Shown here in pieces: positions 20,948 to 29,639 of a stretch of 50,144 bases of DNA. The stretch's first letter is position 1. Every line of letters begins with the position of its first letter. The notes beneath the pieces were generated by a model. That model was not told where the DNA came from, did no database searches, and saw nothing but the letters and a program-made list of their open reading frames with translations. The stretch comes from Oscillospiraceae bacterium (GTDB lineage Bacteria; Bacillota; Clostridia; Oscillospirales; Ruminococcaceae), in assembly GCA_028689635.1 (NCBI GenBank), contig JAQVCU010000007.1, positions 1-50,144 of the forward strand, read 5' to 3'. The position numbers and the translations under genes are program-made.

Positions 20948-21381
20948 AAGCGATCAACGAGATGAAGCTGACTGTTCCCAGCCGTTCCGCCAACGAAGGC
21001 TTTGCCCGCGCGGCGGTGGCGGCTTTTATCGCCCCGCTGGATCCCACCATCGGGGAGCTGGCGGACATTAAAACGGCGGTGAGCGAAGCTGTGACCAACT
21101 GCATCGTCCACGCTTACCGGGATGGGATCGGCGTCATTTACATACAGGCCAAAATTCTGGAACAGGGAAGGGTCGTCATCCGCGTCCGTGATACGGGCTG
21201 CGGCATCGAGGACGTAAAGAAAGCCATGGAGCCCCTTTTTACCACCTGCGAAAATGGGGAGCGGGCCGGCCTGGGCTTCGCGGTCATGGAATCTTTTATG
21301 GATAAGCTGCGGGTCTCTTCCCGGCCGGGAAGAGGAACGACGGTGACGATGGAAAAGACGATCCTCTCCAAAGGAGCGTAA
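20944..21381 (+). CDS. spoIIAB: Anti-sigma-F factor and serine kinase SpoIIAB
   Basis: GHKL-family kinase that binds sigma-F and phosphorylates SpoIIAA. 145 residues. N box AVSEAVTNCIVHAY near residues 43-56, G1 box VRDTGCGI near 81-88 and G2 box ERAGLGFAVM near 105-114 are intact. It overlaps spoIIAA by four bases and is followed three bases later by sigF, a tightly coupled operon as in other spore formers. Confidence 0.96.
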   Translation: MKAINEMKLTVPSRSANEGFARAAVAAFIAPLDPTIGELADIKTAVSEAVTNCIVHAYRDGIGVIYIQAKILEQGRVVIRVRDTGCGIEDVKKAMEPLFTTCENGERAGLGFAVMESFMDKLRVSSRPGRGTTVTMEKTILSKGA

Positions 21382-21384
21382 GCC

Positions 21385-22053
21385 ATGCTGCTGATGCAGG
21401 AGCAAAGGGACAGGATGATCGAGGCGAACCTGGGGTTGGTGCACGCCTGTGCCCATCGGTTCAAAGGCCGTGGGATCGAATATGAGGATCTGTTCCAGGC
21501 CGGGTGTATGGGCCTGGTCAAAGCGACCGACGCCTTTGACGAGACGCGGGGCGTGCGGTTTTCCACCTATGCCGTGCCGGTGATCCTGGGGGAGATGCGC
21601 CGCCTGTTTCGGGACGGCGGCAGTGTCAAAGTTTCCCGAACCCTTAAGGAATTGTCTCTGAAAACGACGCGGGCCCGGGAACGCCTGGCCGCCCGGGAAG
21701 GACGGGAGCCCACGGTGAACGAGTTGGCCCGGGAACTTTCCGTAGAGCCGGAACAGGTAGTGGAGGCGCTGGGGGTCTCATCCCCGCCCCTTTCCCTCAC
21801 GGAGGGAGAACAGGAGGGCGGCGGCCAGATCGATATCCCGGTGGATTCCCCGGAGGAGGCGCTGACGGACAGCCTCTCCCTCCTCCAGCAGCTTGGGCGT
21901 CTGGAGGAGCAGGATCAGCGGTTGATCCAGCTTCGGTACTACCGGGGAAAAACCCAGGTACAAACGGCGCGGGAGCTGGGGATGACCCAGGTACAGGTTT
22001 CCCGTCGAGAAAAAAAGATCCTCATGCGATTGAGAGGGGAAATGGGCGGATGA
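21385..22053 (+). CDS. sigF: RNA polymerase sporulation sigma factor, sigma-F
   Basis: Forespore-specific sigma factor. 222 residues. Region 2 contains HACAHRFKGRGIEYEDLFQAGCMGLVKA and RFSTYAVPVILGEMRR; region 3 holds SRTLKELSLK; region 4 holds the helix-turn-helix KTQVQTARELGMTQVQVSR. AAAGGAG lies upstream of the ATG within the end of spoIIAB. Its presence with SpoIIAA and SpoIIAB is good evidence that the organism can form endospores. Confidence 0.96.
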   Translation: MLLMQEQRDRMIEANLGLVHACAHRFKGRGIEYEDLFQAGCMGLVKATDAFDETRGVRFSTYAVPVILGEMRRLFRDGGSVKVSRTLKELSLKTTRARERLAAREGREPTVNELARELSVEPEQVVEALGVSSPPLSLTEGEQEGGGQIDIPVDSPEEALTDSLSLLQQLGRLEEQDQRLIQLRYYRGKTQVQTARELGMTQVQVSRREKKILMRLRGEMGG

Positions 22054-22128
22054 CGCTGTAAAGCTGTCCGCCTTCATAGCACTTTCGCCCGTTTCCGGGC
22101 CTGCAAAGCCATAGAAAGCACCCCAAAA

Positions 22129-22175
22129 CAAAAGGAGAAAACGCCATGGCTCCGGCGTTTTCTCCTTTTGTGCGT
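22129..22175. terminator. Bidirectional terminator between sigF and yitT-like gene
   Basis: A 17-base perfect stem (22129-22145 with 22154-22170; arm CAAAAGGAGAAAACGCC). The arms begin and end in A and T runs, so it can serve both converging genes. Confidence 0.8.
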
Positions 22176-22190
22176 CTCAGGAAATAGGGC

Positions 22191-23078
22191 TCAGCGCGGG
22201 CAGGGGCCTTCGTCGCTGTCCGGCCGGCTGATCTTTTCCATCGAAAAACCGCGGCCCCGCACCTCGCCCACCTCGGCCACGACGAGAAAAGCCGCGGGGT
22301 CAATTTCGGCGACCAGCTGTTTGAGCCTGGGAAGCTCCCGGTGGGAGATGACGGAGAAGACGACCAGCCGCTCCTCCCGCAGCCGCCCGCTGACCGCCTG
22401 CATGAGGGTGGAGCCGCGGTCGAGGCCGTTTTGGATGGCGGCGTTGATCTCTTCAAATTTTTCGCTGACGATCTGTACCTGGATCTGGCGTTTCCCGGCC
22501 ACCAGCACTTTATCCATGACCAGGGTATAGATAAGGACAAGCAGGATCCCATAGAGGACCTCCTCGCTTTCCGAAAGGAACATTTGCAGCAGGAGGATCG
22601 TGAAATCCAGCAGATACATGGAGAGGGAAAGGGAGATCCCCCATTTTTTTTGCAGCAGCAAAGGGGGAATATCCAGCCCGCCGGTGGAGGCGCCTACCCG
22701 CAGCACCAAGCCAAGGCCCAGGCCGATGAGCGCGCCGGCATAGAGGGCGCAAAGCAGACGGTCAGAGGTGAGCTGCTGCAAAAAGGGAAGGCGCTGGAAC
22801 AGGGAGAGCAGCAGGGGGTAGGCAAAGGTGGAGACCAAAGTGGTCAGGGCAAAGCTCTTCCCCAAAAAGACTACGCCCAGCAGGAACATCAGCACATTGG
22901 AGCAGGTGACGAACAGATCCACCGGAACGCCCAGGCTGTGATGAAAAAATAAGGCAAGGCCGGTGGTGCCGCCGGTGATAAGCCCCCCGGGGATCACAAA
23001 GGCCGCAATGGCAAAGGCGTAGAGCACATTGCCCAGCAGCACGGAAGGAAGGGATTTCCAAAACGAATGAGATCTCAT
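22191..23078 (-). CDS. YitT-family membrane protein
   Basis: Multi-pass membrane protein of unknown transport role. 295 residues. About five hydrophobic segments in the first 190 residues include the family glycine-rich GGLITGGTTGLALF and GASTGGLDIP motifs, followed by a cytoplasmic C-terminal domain of about 90 residues (VSEKFEEINAAI onward, DUF2179 type, ending MEKISRPDSDEG). I chose ATG 23078 because GGAAAGGAAC lies upstream; a longer frame to 23222 would read through a leader hairpin. The leader contains an intrinsic terminator, hinting at attenuation. Confidence 0.85.
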   Translation of the reverse strand: MRSHSFWKSLPSVLLGNVLYAFAIAAFVIPGGLITGGTTGLALFFHHSLGVPVDLFVTCSNVLMFLLGVVFLGKSFALTTLVSTFAYPLLLSLFQRLPFLQQLTSDRLLCALYAGALIGLGLGLVLRVGASTGGLDIPPLLLQKKWGISLSLSMYLLDFTILLLQMFLSESEEVLYGILLVLIYTLVMDKVLVAGKRQIQVQIVSEKFEEINAAIQNGLDRGSTLMQAVSGRLREERLVVFSVISHRELPRLKQLVAEIDPAAFLVVAEVGEVRGRGFSMEKISRPDSDEGPCPR

Positions 23079-23110
23079 GACGATTAGTTCCTTTCCCGGC
23101 CAATGGCCGC

Positions 23111-23144
23111 AAAAAAGCCCGAACCGTCTACCGCGGGTTCGGGC
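23111..23144 (-). terminator. Terminator-like hairpin in the leader of the YitT-family gene
   Basis: Read on the minus strand, GCCCGAACC pairs with GGTTCGGGC (9 base pairs, 23136-23144 with 23117-23125) and is followed by six T residues. It ends 33 bases before the ATG. It could end transcripts from the TraX-like gene or act as an attenuator. Confidence 0.7.
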
Positions 23145-23193
23145 AGTCGCCATACCGTGGAAACACGCTCCCCGGCATAACCGCTCTATGGTT

Positions 23194-23199
23194 ATGATA
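23194..23199 (-). promoter_or_regulatory. Possible extended -10 box for the YitT-family leader
   Basis: The minus strand reads TGCTATCAT, an extended -10 element, about 110 bases upstream of the ATG and about 50 upstream of the hairpin. No good -35 box accompanies it. A CATAACC/GGTTATG stem forms just downstream. Confidence 0.4.
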
Positions 23200-23324
23200 G
23201 CACAGAGGGAAAAGAAAAACACTGGGCCACTTTCACAAAGAAAAGTGTGAAAGCGTCGGGAAACCCGGCAAAGTGCGGTTTTCCCCGCAAGCAGAAAAGC
23301 GTGTTAGCACAGCAAAGCGGGCGG

Positions 23325-24050
23325 TCAAAAGACGGCGGAAAGGGTGAAGAAAAGCCAGATATGCAGGGGATAAACCGCATAAAAAAGCCATTTTAGCCGG
23401 GGCCCAGGCCGGCCGTTATACAACAGCAGCAGGGGAAGGGCCAGCGCCATCATCCACTGGCAGGAGCCGGGGGATAAAAGCGCCTCTATGCCCTGCGCAG
23501 GGACGAGGGAGAGGGCAGGGAGCAAAAAGCCGGAAGAAAATAGCAGAAACCCCACGGCAAGGCGCGAACGGGAACCGGCGCAGAGAAACAAAAGAGGGCC
23601 CAGCAGAACAAAGGGGAGCCCTCCTTCCACAGTGGATGGAGTTGGCAGCAGCAGGGCGACGGCCGGCTCCCAGCTCTTTGGCAGGACATAAATCAGGGCC
23701 GGGGAAAGAAATTCCAGCAGCAAAAAAGCTCCCGCCGGGCGAAGGGCGGCGGCGGGGTCTTGCAATGCGGTTCGGGCTAGGGCGCATAGGGCCGCGCCCA
23801 AAAACAGGGTGGAGAAGATGTTGCAGGGGATGGATTGCCCGCTGTGGAGCAGCCGGGGCAGCAGCAGGTTCCCGAGACCCATAAGCAGCGAGGCCGAGTA
23901 CAGGCGCAGCAAATAGCGGCCGGGGCTGCGGGTATGCAGGACTCCCTGCGCCATACAAAAGAAAAATAGAGGGGCGGAAAGGCGGCCCAGCCAGGTGGAC
24001 CACAGCGGCGCCGTCCCGGGGGAAAAGTGAAACAGATGGTCAGATAGCAT
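23325..24050 (-). CDS. TraX-family membrane protein
   Basis: Polytopic membrane protein; TraX of the F plasmid N-acetylates pilin, but chromosomal Firmicute homologues have unknown roles. Seen: DHLFHF, a W...LGRLSAPLFFFCMAQG segment, HTRSPGRYLLRLY, and the C-terminal QWMMALALPLLLLYNG and YAVYPLHIWLFF characteristic of the family. The first canonical start is ATG 24050, but the frame upstream encodes ALKLLGLLL, which resembles the normal TraX N terminus. No ATG, GTG or TTG lies there; AAAGGGGGG precedes an ATA at 24089. The real start is therefore unclear. Confidence 0.75.
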   Translation of the reverse strand: MLSDHLFHFSPGTAPLWSTWLGRLSAPLFFFCMAQGVLHTRSPGRYLLRLYSASLLMGLGNLLLPRLLHSGQSIPCNIFSTLFLGAALCALARTALQDPAAALRPAGAFLLLEFLSPALIYVLPKSWEPAVALLLPTPSTVEGGLPFVLLGPLLFLCAGSRSRLAVGFLLFSSGFLLPALSLVPAQGIEALLSPGSCQWMMALALPLLLLYNGRPGPRLKWLFYAVYPLHIWLFFTLSAVF

Positions 24051-24160
24051 CAGCAGCAGGCCAAGGAGCTTGAGAGCGGACGCGGATATAAAAAGCCCCC
24101 CTTTCGAAAATAGCGAAAGGCGAAAATCCGGATTTTTGCATCAGAGGTCTGGAATGTTCC

Positions 24161-24189
24161 TTGTGAAAGCCGCCGCCAGCCGGTATGAT
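24161..24189 (+). promoter_or_regulatory. Sigma-A promoter for the carbohydrate transporter
   Basis: TTGTGA, 17-base spacer, TATGAT, about 90 bases upstream of the binding-protein start. Confidence 0.55.
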
Positions 24190-24280
24190 AAAGACACAAA
24201 CGAACCGTTTAAACAGCCGGTGAAAAAGATGCGGCGTTTCTCTGAAACCGGCAGCCGATGCAAGAGATAGGAGGAGCATA

Positions 24281-25819
24281 ATGAAAAAACGTATTTTGGC
24301 CATCCTTTTGGCGACAGTTCTGGTTATGGCGGCCTTTTCTGGATGCGGCAGCGCGCCTGCAGCGCCTTCCCAGGGGGGAGGCAATACCCAGACGCCCGAG
24401 AGCGGATCTCAGGGCGGCGAGGCCCCTTATGAAGTAACGCTGATGTACATTGTCGGCGGCGATTATCCCGATCAGGCTCTGGTGGAACAGGCGATGAAAG
24501 ACCTGGTCCTTCAGGAACTGAACATGAAGCTCAACATCGTAACAGTTCCTTCTACCTACTCCACCCAGCTGATGCTGATGCTGACCAGCGGCGAAAAACT
24601 GGATGTGTTCCCAATGCCTGCCGATGGCAGCGGCCCTCTTTCCTATATTACCAACGGCTACATTCAAGATCTTGGCCCGCTGCTGGATCTTCATGGCGAC
24701 AAAGTAGAGGCGATCTACGGAGAGGAATCTAAGATCGCAAACATCAACGGCTTTGTCTACGCCATCCCCATGAACAAAGAACGTGATTACGCCGGCGGGA
24801 TGATCATGAGAAAAGATATTCTTGACGAGTGCGGCATCGACGTAGGCGAAAATTGCTCTAAATTGACGAAACTGGAGGATATGACCGACATTTTTGCGGC
24901 TGTCCATGCAAAATTCCCAGATATGATCGTCTTTGGCGGCGACTATATTTATACGCCGGCCTCTATTTTCCTGGGCCGCGGCATTGATAACTTAGGCAAC
25001 GAGTTTGGCGTTTTGCTGGATCCTGCCAACGACACCACAGTTTCCAACTGGTATGAATCTGACGAGTACCTTAGAAGGGTCAATTTGATGCGCCAGTGGT
25101 ATCAGGCGGGTTATGTCCAGAAAGATATGGCTACCTCCAATGACAGCGGAACCACCCAAATGCGCGCAGGCAACTTGTTCTGCGACTTCGATCTTACCAA
25201 ACCCTATCGCGCTGTAGAGGCGGAGCAAGCCACCGGCTTCCCCTGCGTTTGCTTCGATTTTGACGAGCCCATTAAAAATGGATGTACCATTTTGGACGGC
25301 TGGAGCATTGCCAGCAACTCTGAAAACCCGGAAAAGGCCATGGAATTCCTCAACTGGGTCTATGGCAGCGCGGAGTTTAACAACCTGATGAACTGGGGCA
25401 TCGAGGGAGAACACTTTGTTTATGTGGATAAGGGAAACAGCCCCATCGTCGATTTCCCGGAGGGCAAAGATCTGGATTCTGTCGGGTATCATATGAATCG
25501 CGGCTGGGAGATGCCAAACCAATATGCCGCCGGTATTTGGGCCGGGAATCCCGAAGATCTGCCTGAGGCCATGGCCAGGTACAACAACAATATGAAAGTA
25601 TCCAAGGCGTATGGGTTCCTTTTTGACGGAGCGGAGTTTGAGACGGAACTTGCCAACCTGAACTCCGTGCGGGAAAAATACGCTTACGCCATCGGCTCCG
25701 GCTCGGTTGACCCCGAGGTGGAACTGCCAAAATTCAATGCGGAGCTTTACGCAGCAGGGCTGCAGACCATTATGGACGCCAAGCAGGAACAGCTTGACGC
25801 CTGGCTTGCCTCCAAATAA
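24281..25819 (+). CDS. Carbohydrate ABC transporter substrate-binding lipoprotein (LplA-like)
   Basis: Extracellular solute-binding protein probably delivering an oligosaccharide to the two permeases downstream. 512 residues. It has a signal peptide (KKRILAILLATVLVMAA) and a lipobox FSGC, then a low-complexity GGGNTQTPESGSQ linker. The N lobe contains LMLTSGEKLDVFPM, and the C-terminal part resembles the DUF3502-type family linked to YesMN systems. AGGAGG precedes the ATG. The sugar cannot be inferred. It is followed by a hairpin that may raise its expression relative to the permeases. Confidence 0.88.
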   Translation: MKKRILAILLATVLVMAAFSGCGSAPAAPSQGGGNTQTPESGSQGGEAPYEVTLMYIVGGDYPDQALVEQAMKDLVLQELNMKLNIVTVPSTYSTQLMLMLTSGEKLDVFPMPADGSGPLSYITNGYIQDLGPLLDLHGDKVEAIYGEESKIANINGFVYAIPMNKERDYAGGMIMRKDILDECGIDVGENCSKLTKLEDMTDIFAAVHAKFPDMIVFGGDYIYTPASIFLGRGIDNLGNEFGVLLDPANDTTVSNWYESDEYLRRVNLMRQWYQAGYVQKDMATSNDSGTTQMRAGNLFCDFDLTKPYRAVEAEQATGFPCVCFDFDEPIKNGCTILDGWSIASNSENPEKAMEFLNWVYGSAEFNNLMNWGIEGEHFVYVDKGNSPIVDFPEGKDLDSVGYHMNRGWEMPNQYAAGIWAGNPEDLPEAMARYNNNMKVSKAYGFLFDGAEFETELANLNSVREKYAYAIGSGSVDPEVELPKFNAELYAAGLQTIMDAKQEQLDAWLASK

Positions 25820-25846
25820 GCAAGGTCTGATCTGCGCAAAATTTCA

Positions 25847-25880
25847 GAGGGATTGCCCGTCCAGGGCAATCCCTCCCTTT
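25847..25880 (+). terminator. Intercistronic hairpin between binding protein and permease
   Basis: A 12-base perfect stem (25847-25858 with 25864-25875, arm GAGGGATTGCCC), 5-base loop, then CCTTTT. It fits a partial terminator or mRNA-stabilising structure that keeps binding protein in excess. Confidence 0.7.
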
Positions 25881-25897
25881 TAAAGGGGGAGAAGCGC

Positions 25898-26872
25898 TTG
25901 AAGATTCAACAAGCCGAAAGCCAGGCCAGGCCTGTGCGGCGCGTCTCGCACCGCCGCGGCCGAAGCCGTTATCTGTTTAAAAAATGGGCGCCTGCCTATT
26001 TGCTGATGTTGCCGGGGCTGATCTATTTTTTTATCAACAATTACATCCCGATGACGGGGATTGTGGTGGCCTTCAAAAAATACAAGGTGTCGACGGGGAT
26101 CTACGGAAGCCCGTGGAATGGCCTGAAAAATTTTGAGTACCTTTTTGCCACCAACGACGCCTTTACCATCACCCGGAACACATTGTGCTATAACCTGGCC
26201 TTTATCCTTGTCAATATGGCGCTGGGAGTTCTATTCGCGATTTTCATCACAGAGATCAAAAATAAGTATGCAAAAAAGGTGTACCAAAGCGCCGTGCTCT
26301 TTCCATTTTTGATCTCGATCATCATCGTCAGTTATATTGTGTTTGGATTTTTAAGCGTGGACAATGGGATGATCAATAAATCCATCTTGTCTCCCCTGGG
26401 ATTGGAAGGGGTAGCCTGGTATACCGAAAAAAAATATTGGCCCTTTATCTTGGTGTTTGTGAATTCCTGGAAAGAGGTTGGGTATTCCTGTCTGATCTAC
26501 ATTGCCGGGATCACTGGCATCGACGACGCATTTTATGAGGCAGCCAAAATCGACGGAGCAGGGAAGCTTCGTCAAATCTGGAGCATTACCCTGCCCTGTT
26601 TGCTGCCCACCATCATCACCATTGTGCTGCTCAATGTCGGCCGCGTGTTTTATTCCAATTTTGGGCTGTTTTATCAGGTACCCATGAACTCCGGCAGCCT
26701 GTTTGATGTGACCAACACCATCGATACCTATGTGTATCGTTCCCTGATGAAGATCGGCAATATCGGCATGGCGTCCGCCGCTGGTTTCTATCAGTCGATC
26801 GTGGGGTTTTTCCTGGTCCTTTTTTCCAACACCGTCGTACGCAGGATAAGCCCGGATAATGCGTTGTTCTAA
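25898..26872 (+). CDS. Carbohydrate ABC transporter permease (LplB-like)
   Basis: First membrane subunit of the sugar importer, binding-protein-dependent inner-membrane family. 324 residues from TTG 25898, preferred because AAAGGGGGA lies upstream; an earlier TTG at 25853 lies inside a hairpin. A basic N terminus precedes TM1 (YLLMLPGLIYFFINNYIPM). The EAA coupling motif EAAKIDGAGKLRQIWSITLP is intact near residues 210-230. No cognate ATPase gene is present; family members commonly share a MsmK/UgpC-type ATPase encoded elsewhere. Confidence 0.88.
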   Translation: MKIQQAESQARPVRRVSHRRGRSRYLFKKWAPAYLLMLPGLIYFFINNYIPMTGIVVAFKKYKVSTGIYGSPWNGLKNFEYLFATNDAFTITRNTLCYNLAFILVNMALGVLFAIFITEIKNKYAKKVYQSAVLFPFLISIIIVSYIVFGFLSVDNGMINKSILSPLGLEGVAWYTEKKYWPFILVFVNSWKEVGYSCLIYIAGITGIDDAFYEAAKIDGAGKLRQIWSITLPCLLPTIITIVLLNVGRVFYSNFGLFYQVPMNSGSLFDVTNTIDTYVYRSLMKIGNIGMASAAGFYQSIVGFFLVLFSNTVVRRISPDNALF

Positions 26873-26888
26873 GAAGGGGGGGAACGAT

Positions 26889-27779
26889 ATGCTGCAAACC
26901 AAAGGGGAAAAGGTGTTTCAGATTGCTGCCCATGTGGTAATGATAGTAGAAACGATCTGCGTGATCCTGCCTTTTCTGCTTCTGATCATGTCCTCCTTTA
27001 CCGATGAAAACGAACTGGTGGCCCATGGCTATTCTTTTTGGCCCAATAAATTCAGCATAGAGGCGTACAAATACCTAATCAAAAAGGGAACGTCCATTTT
27101 TCGGGCTTATGGCCTTACGGTGGCGGCTACAGTAATTGGCACGACGCTGCATTTGCTGATGGGTTCTATGATGGCATTTTCCCTGGCGCTGAAAAAACTG
27201 CCGGGCCGTAAATTCTTTAGCTTTTATGTGTTTTTTACCATGCTGTTTTCCGGAGGATTGGTTCCGACTTATCTTACTTATACCAATGCGTTTCACATCA
27301 AAAACACTTTTTTGGCTTTGGTGGTGCCCTATCTGATGCTCAGCGCCATCCATGTGCTGCTGATGCGAAGCTTTTTTGTCAGCAGCATTCCGGATGCTAT
27401 CTATGAGGCGGCGGAGATCGACGGCGCGGGGCTGCTGACCACCTACACCAAGATCGTGCTGCCCCTGGGCAAACCGATCCTGGTTACCATCGGCCTGTTT
27501 GCCGGCCTGGATTATTGGAACGATTGGCTCAATGGCCTGTACTTTATGTCCGATCAGAAAATGTACGGAATACAAACCTTGTTGTACCGAATTTTGGAGG
27601 ATATCCGGACGTTGGCAAGTTCCGCCATGGGCTCGGCGGCTGCTACCAGTATTAAGATCCCATCGGTATCGATCCGTATGGCCATTGCTTTTGTAGCCAT
27701 TATCCCCATTATTATGATCTACCCCTTTCTGCAAAAATATTTCCAGGAGGGCATTGCCCTTGGCGCAGTTAAGGGATAA
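26889..27779 (+). CDS. Carbohydrate ABC transporter permease (LplC-like)
   Basis: Second membrane subunit of the sugar importer. 296 residues with six predicted membrane segments. The EAA motif EAAEIDGAGLLTTYTKIVLP lies near residues 175-195, and the C terminus (YPFLQKYFQEGIALGAVKG) is the family ending. ATG 26889 has AAGGGGGGAA upstream; an in-frame start at 26859 overlaps the previous gene and lacks a site. 16 bases separate it from the first permease. A terminator follows. Confidence 0.9.
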   Translation: MLQTKGEKVFQIAAHVVMIVETICVILPFLLLIMSSFTDENELVAHGYSFWPNKFSIEAYKYLIKKGTSIFRAYGLTVAATVIGTTLHLLMGSMMAFSLALKKLPGRKFFSFYVFFTMLFSGGLVPTYLTYTNAFHIKNTFLALVVPYLMLSAIHVLLMRSFFVSSIPDAIYEAAEIDGAGLLTTYTKIVLPLGKPILVTIGLFAGLDYWNDWLNGLYFMSDQKMYGIQTLLYRILEDIRTLASSAMGSAAATSIKIPSVSIRMAIAFVAIIPIIMIYPFLQKYFQEGIALGAVKG

Positions 27780-27793
27780 AAGGACTACAGAAG

Positions 27794-27842
27794 ACGCCAA
27801 ACAAACTGAGGGGCAGTGCCTCCCGGTTTGTTTGGCGTTTGC
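27794..27842 (+). terminator. Terminator after the permease gene
   Basis: A 13-base perfect stem (27794-27806 with 27826-27838, arm ACGCCAAACAAAC) enclosing a small inner GAGG/CCTC pairing, then TTTG. Separates the transporter from the yesMN pair, though read-through is possible. Confidence 0.65.
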
Positions 27843-27920
27843 GCAGGCTTTCTTTTCCCAAGGGGATTCAGTATAATGAAATTGAAAATGGGCCAGCGGC
27901 GGCCGAAAGGAGGCGAGGAC

Positions 27921-29639
27921 ATGAAAAAAGAGAGGAAAAAGCATTCGGCGGCATCGCTTTTAAAGGCATCCTTGGCAGGGTATATTTTTCTTCTGCTTAT
28001 TTGTGCGGGGATCAGCGTAATGACGGTATGGCATGTGCGCCGCCAGAGCATAGAGCTGTTTCAGACGAACCTGGATCTTTATGCAGCAGAGGTGGATGAA
28101 CGGATGGAAAACGTAGGCTATATGCTGCTCAACACGGTTATTGGAAACCCGTCCGCCTCTGCCCTGGAGCAATCTGCCGATGAGTTGGAACGGATCGTAG
28201 CAGTGCGCAGCGTCAAAAGCCGCTTTTCGGAAATGCAGACCACCGGCGGACGATGGTTCAATTTTTATCTTTACCCAAAAGACGGGGAAGAGCTTGTGGC
28301 GTCTCCCAACCGATATTTCTCTTTTTCCCAGTACAGTGCCATCCTCGGCGAGATCAAAGCACGGCTGCAAAGTGGGGAAATGGAGGAGTTGGCCCGCGCC
28401 AACACTTGGACGTTGGTGCGCTTCGGGGATGACCTGTGCTTTTTGCGAGTCTATCGCTATCGCGGACAATTAGCTGGGGCGTGGATCCAGGCGGACAAAC
28501 TTCTCGCGGCGATGACCGGCGGGGGTGGGACGGATCGGCTTATGATCCTGGAAGACGGGCAAGGCCGTCGCTTTACCGCCGACGGACAAGTTTGGGAAGA
28601 AGAGATGCCGCTGACAGGAGGCCCTTTTTTCAGCCGCCGACTCGCCGTAACCGAGCGCTTTAAAAAAGGGGATTTCCTTGTCCACATTGTCATCGAAAAT
28701 TGGGGCGCTTATGAGCGCGCTACCCTGACACAAATGCTGCTTGCGTTTGTTTCTGTGGCGTTGGTGGCGGCGGGATTGGTGCTGCTTTGGTATACCAAGC
28801 GTTCGGTGGTGGATCCGATCCGAGTTTTTTCAGAGCATCTGGGCAGTTACAACAAAAACGGAGAAGCCTTTGACCGGGGAAATTTTTTGGAACTGGAACA
28901 GGCGGATCAGGCGTTTCATCGCCTGTTGGAACAGGTGGAGGAGCTAAAGATCAAAGTTTATGAGGAGAAATTGCTGCGCCAGGGCGTGGAATTTGACTAT
29001 CTGCAAAAACAGATCCAGCCCCATTTTTATCTCAACTGCTTGAATATCATCTACAGCATGGCGGGAACCGGCCATAACAAAGAGATTCAGCAGTTATCAA
29101 TGTTGGTGTGCCAATATCTGCGCGCTATTTTTCGCAATGGAATGGAACCGGCCCCCTTGGAGGAAGAACTCCGGGTGGTGGAGGATTATCTGGATATTCA
29201 GCGTATCCGATACGGCGCGGAATTTTGTTGTCAGGTACAGCGGCGCGGAGATCTTGAGGGGGTCCGCATTGCTCCGCTGGTGATCCTCACCATGGTAGAA
29301 AACAGCGTTCGCCACAACATGGACCCGGAGGGCGTTTTGGAGATCCGGATCATCTTGGAGGCCTTGGAGCGAGAGGACGGCCGCTGGATTTCCCTCGTGA
29401 TCGATGATACAGGAGACGGTTTTGCACCTCCCGTGTTGGAGGCGCTGAACGCCGGACGCCGAGTTCGACCGCAAAACGGCCGCGGCATTGGGATCTGGAA
29501 TACCCTGCAGCGGCTGGAGATCATCTATCAAGGAAAAGCCCGAGTCGCCTTTTCCAATAACAGCCAGGGCGGCGCGCGGGTTGAGATCCTTTTGCCGCAG
29601 CTGGATCCGGAAAACAGGAAAAAGGGGGAAGAGGGGTGA
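27921..29639 (+). CDS. Sensor histidine kinase, YesM family
   Basis: Membrane sensor that probably detects the sugar or its binding protein and phosphorylates the regulator encoded next. 572 residues from ATG 27921, chosen for AAAGGAGG nine bases upstream. TM1 lies near residues 18-40, an extracellular sensor region near 40-268, TM2 near 270-293, then a HAMP-like linker. The His-kinase motif is QIQPHFYLNCLN (His near 367), unusually FYLN where many relatives have FLYN. N box MVENSVRHN near 457, G boxes DDTGDGF and GRGIGIWN near 494 and 515. The stop overlaps the next start. Confidence 0.9.
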   Translation: MKKERKKHSAASLLKASLAGYIFLLLICAGISVMTVWHVRRQSIELFQTNLDLYAAEVDERMENVGYMLLNTVIGNPSASALEQSADELERIVAVRSVKSRFSEMQTTGGRWFNFYLYPKDGEELVASPNRYFSFSQYSAILGEIKARLQSGEMEELARANTWTLVRFGDDLCFLRVYRYRGQLAGAWIQADKLLAAMTGGGGTDRLMILEDGQGRRFTADGQVWEEEMPLTGGPFFSRRLAVTERFKKGDFLVHIVIENWGAYERATLTQMLLAFVSVALVAAGLVLLWYTKRSVVDPIRVFSEHLGSYNKNGEAFDRGNFLELEQADQAFHRLLEQVEELKIKVYEEKLLRQGVEFDYLQKQIQPHFYLNCLNIIYSMAGTGHNKEIQQLSMLVCQYLRAIFRNGMEPAPLEEELRVVEDYLDIQRIRYGAEFCCQVQRRGDLEGVRIAPLVILTMVENSVRHNMDPEGVLEIRIILEALEREDGRWISLVIDDTGDGFAPPVLEALNAGRRVRPQNGRGIGIWNTLQRLEIIYQGKARVAFSNNSQGGARVEILLPQLDPENRKKGEEG

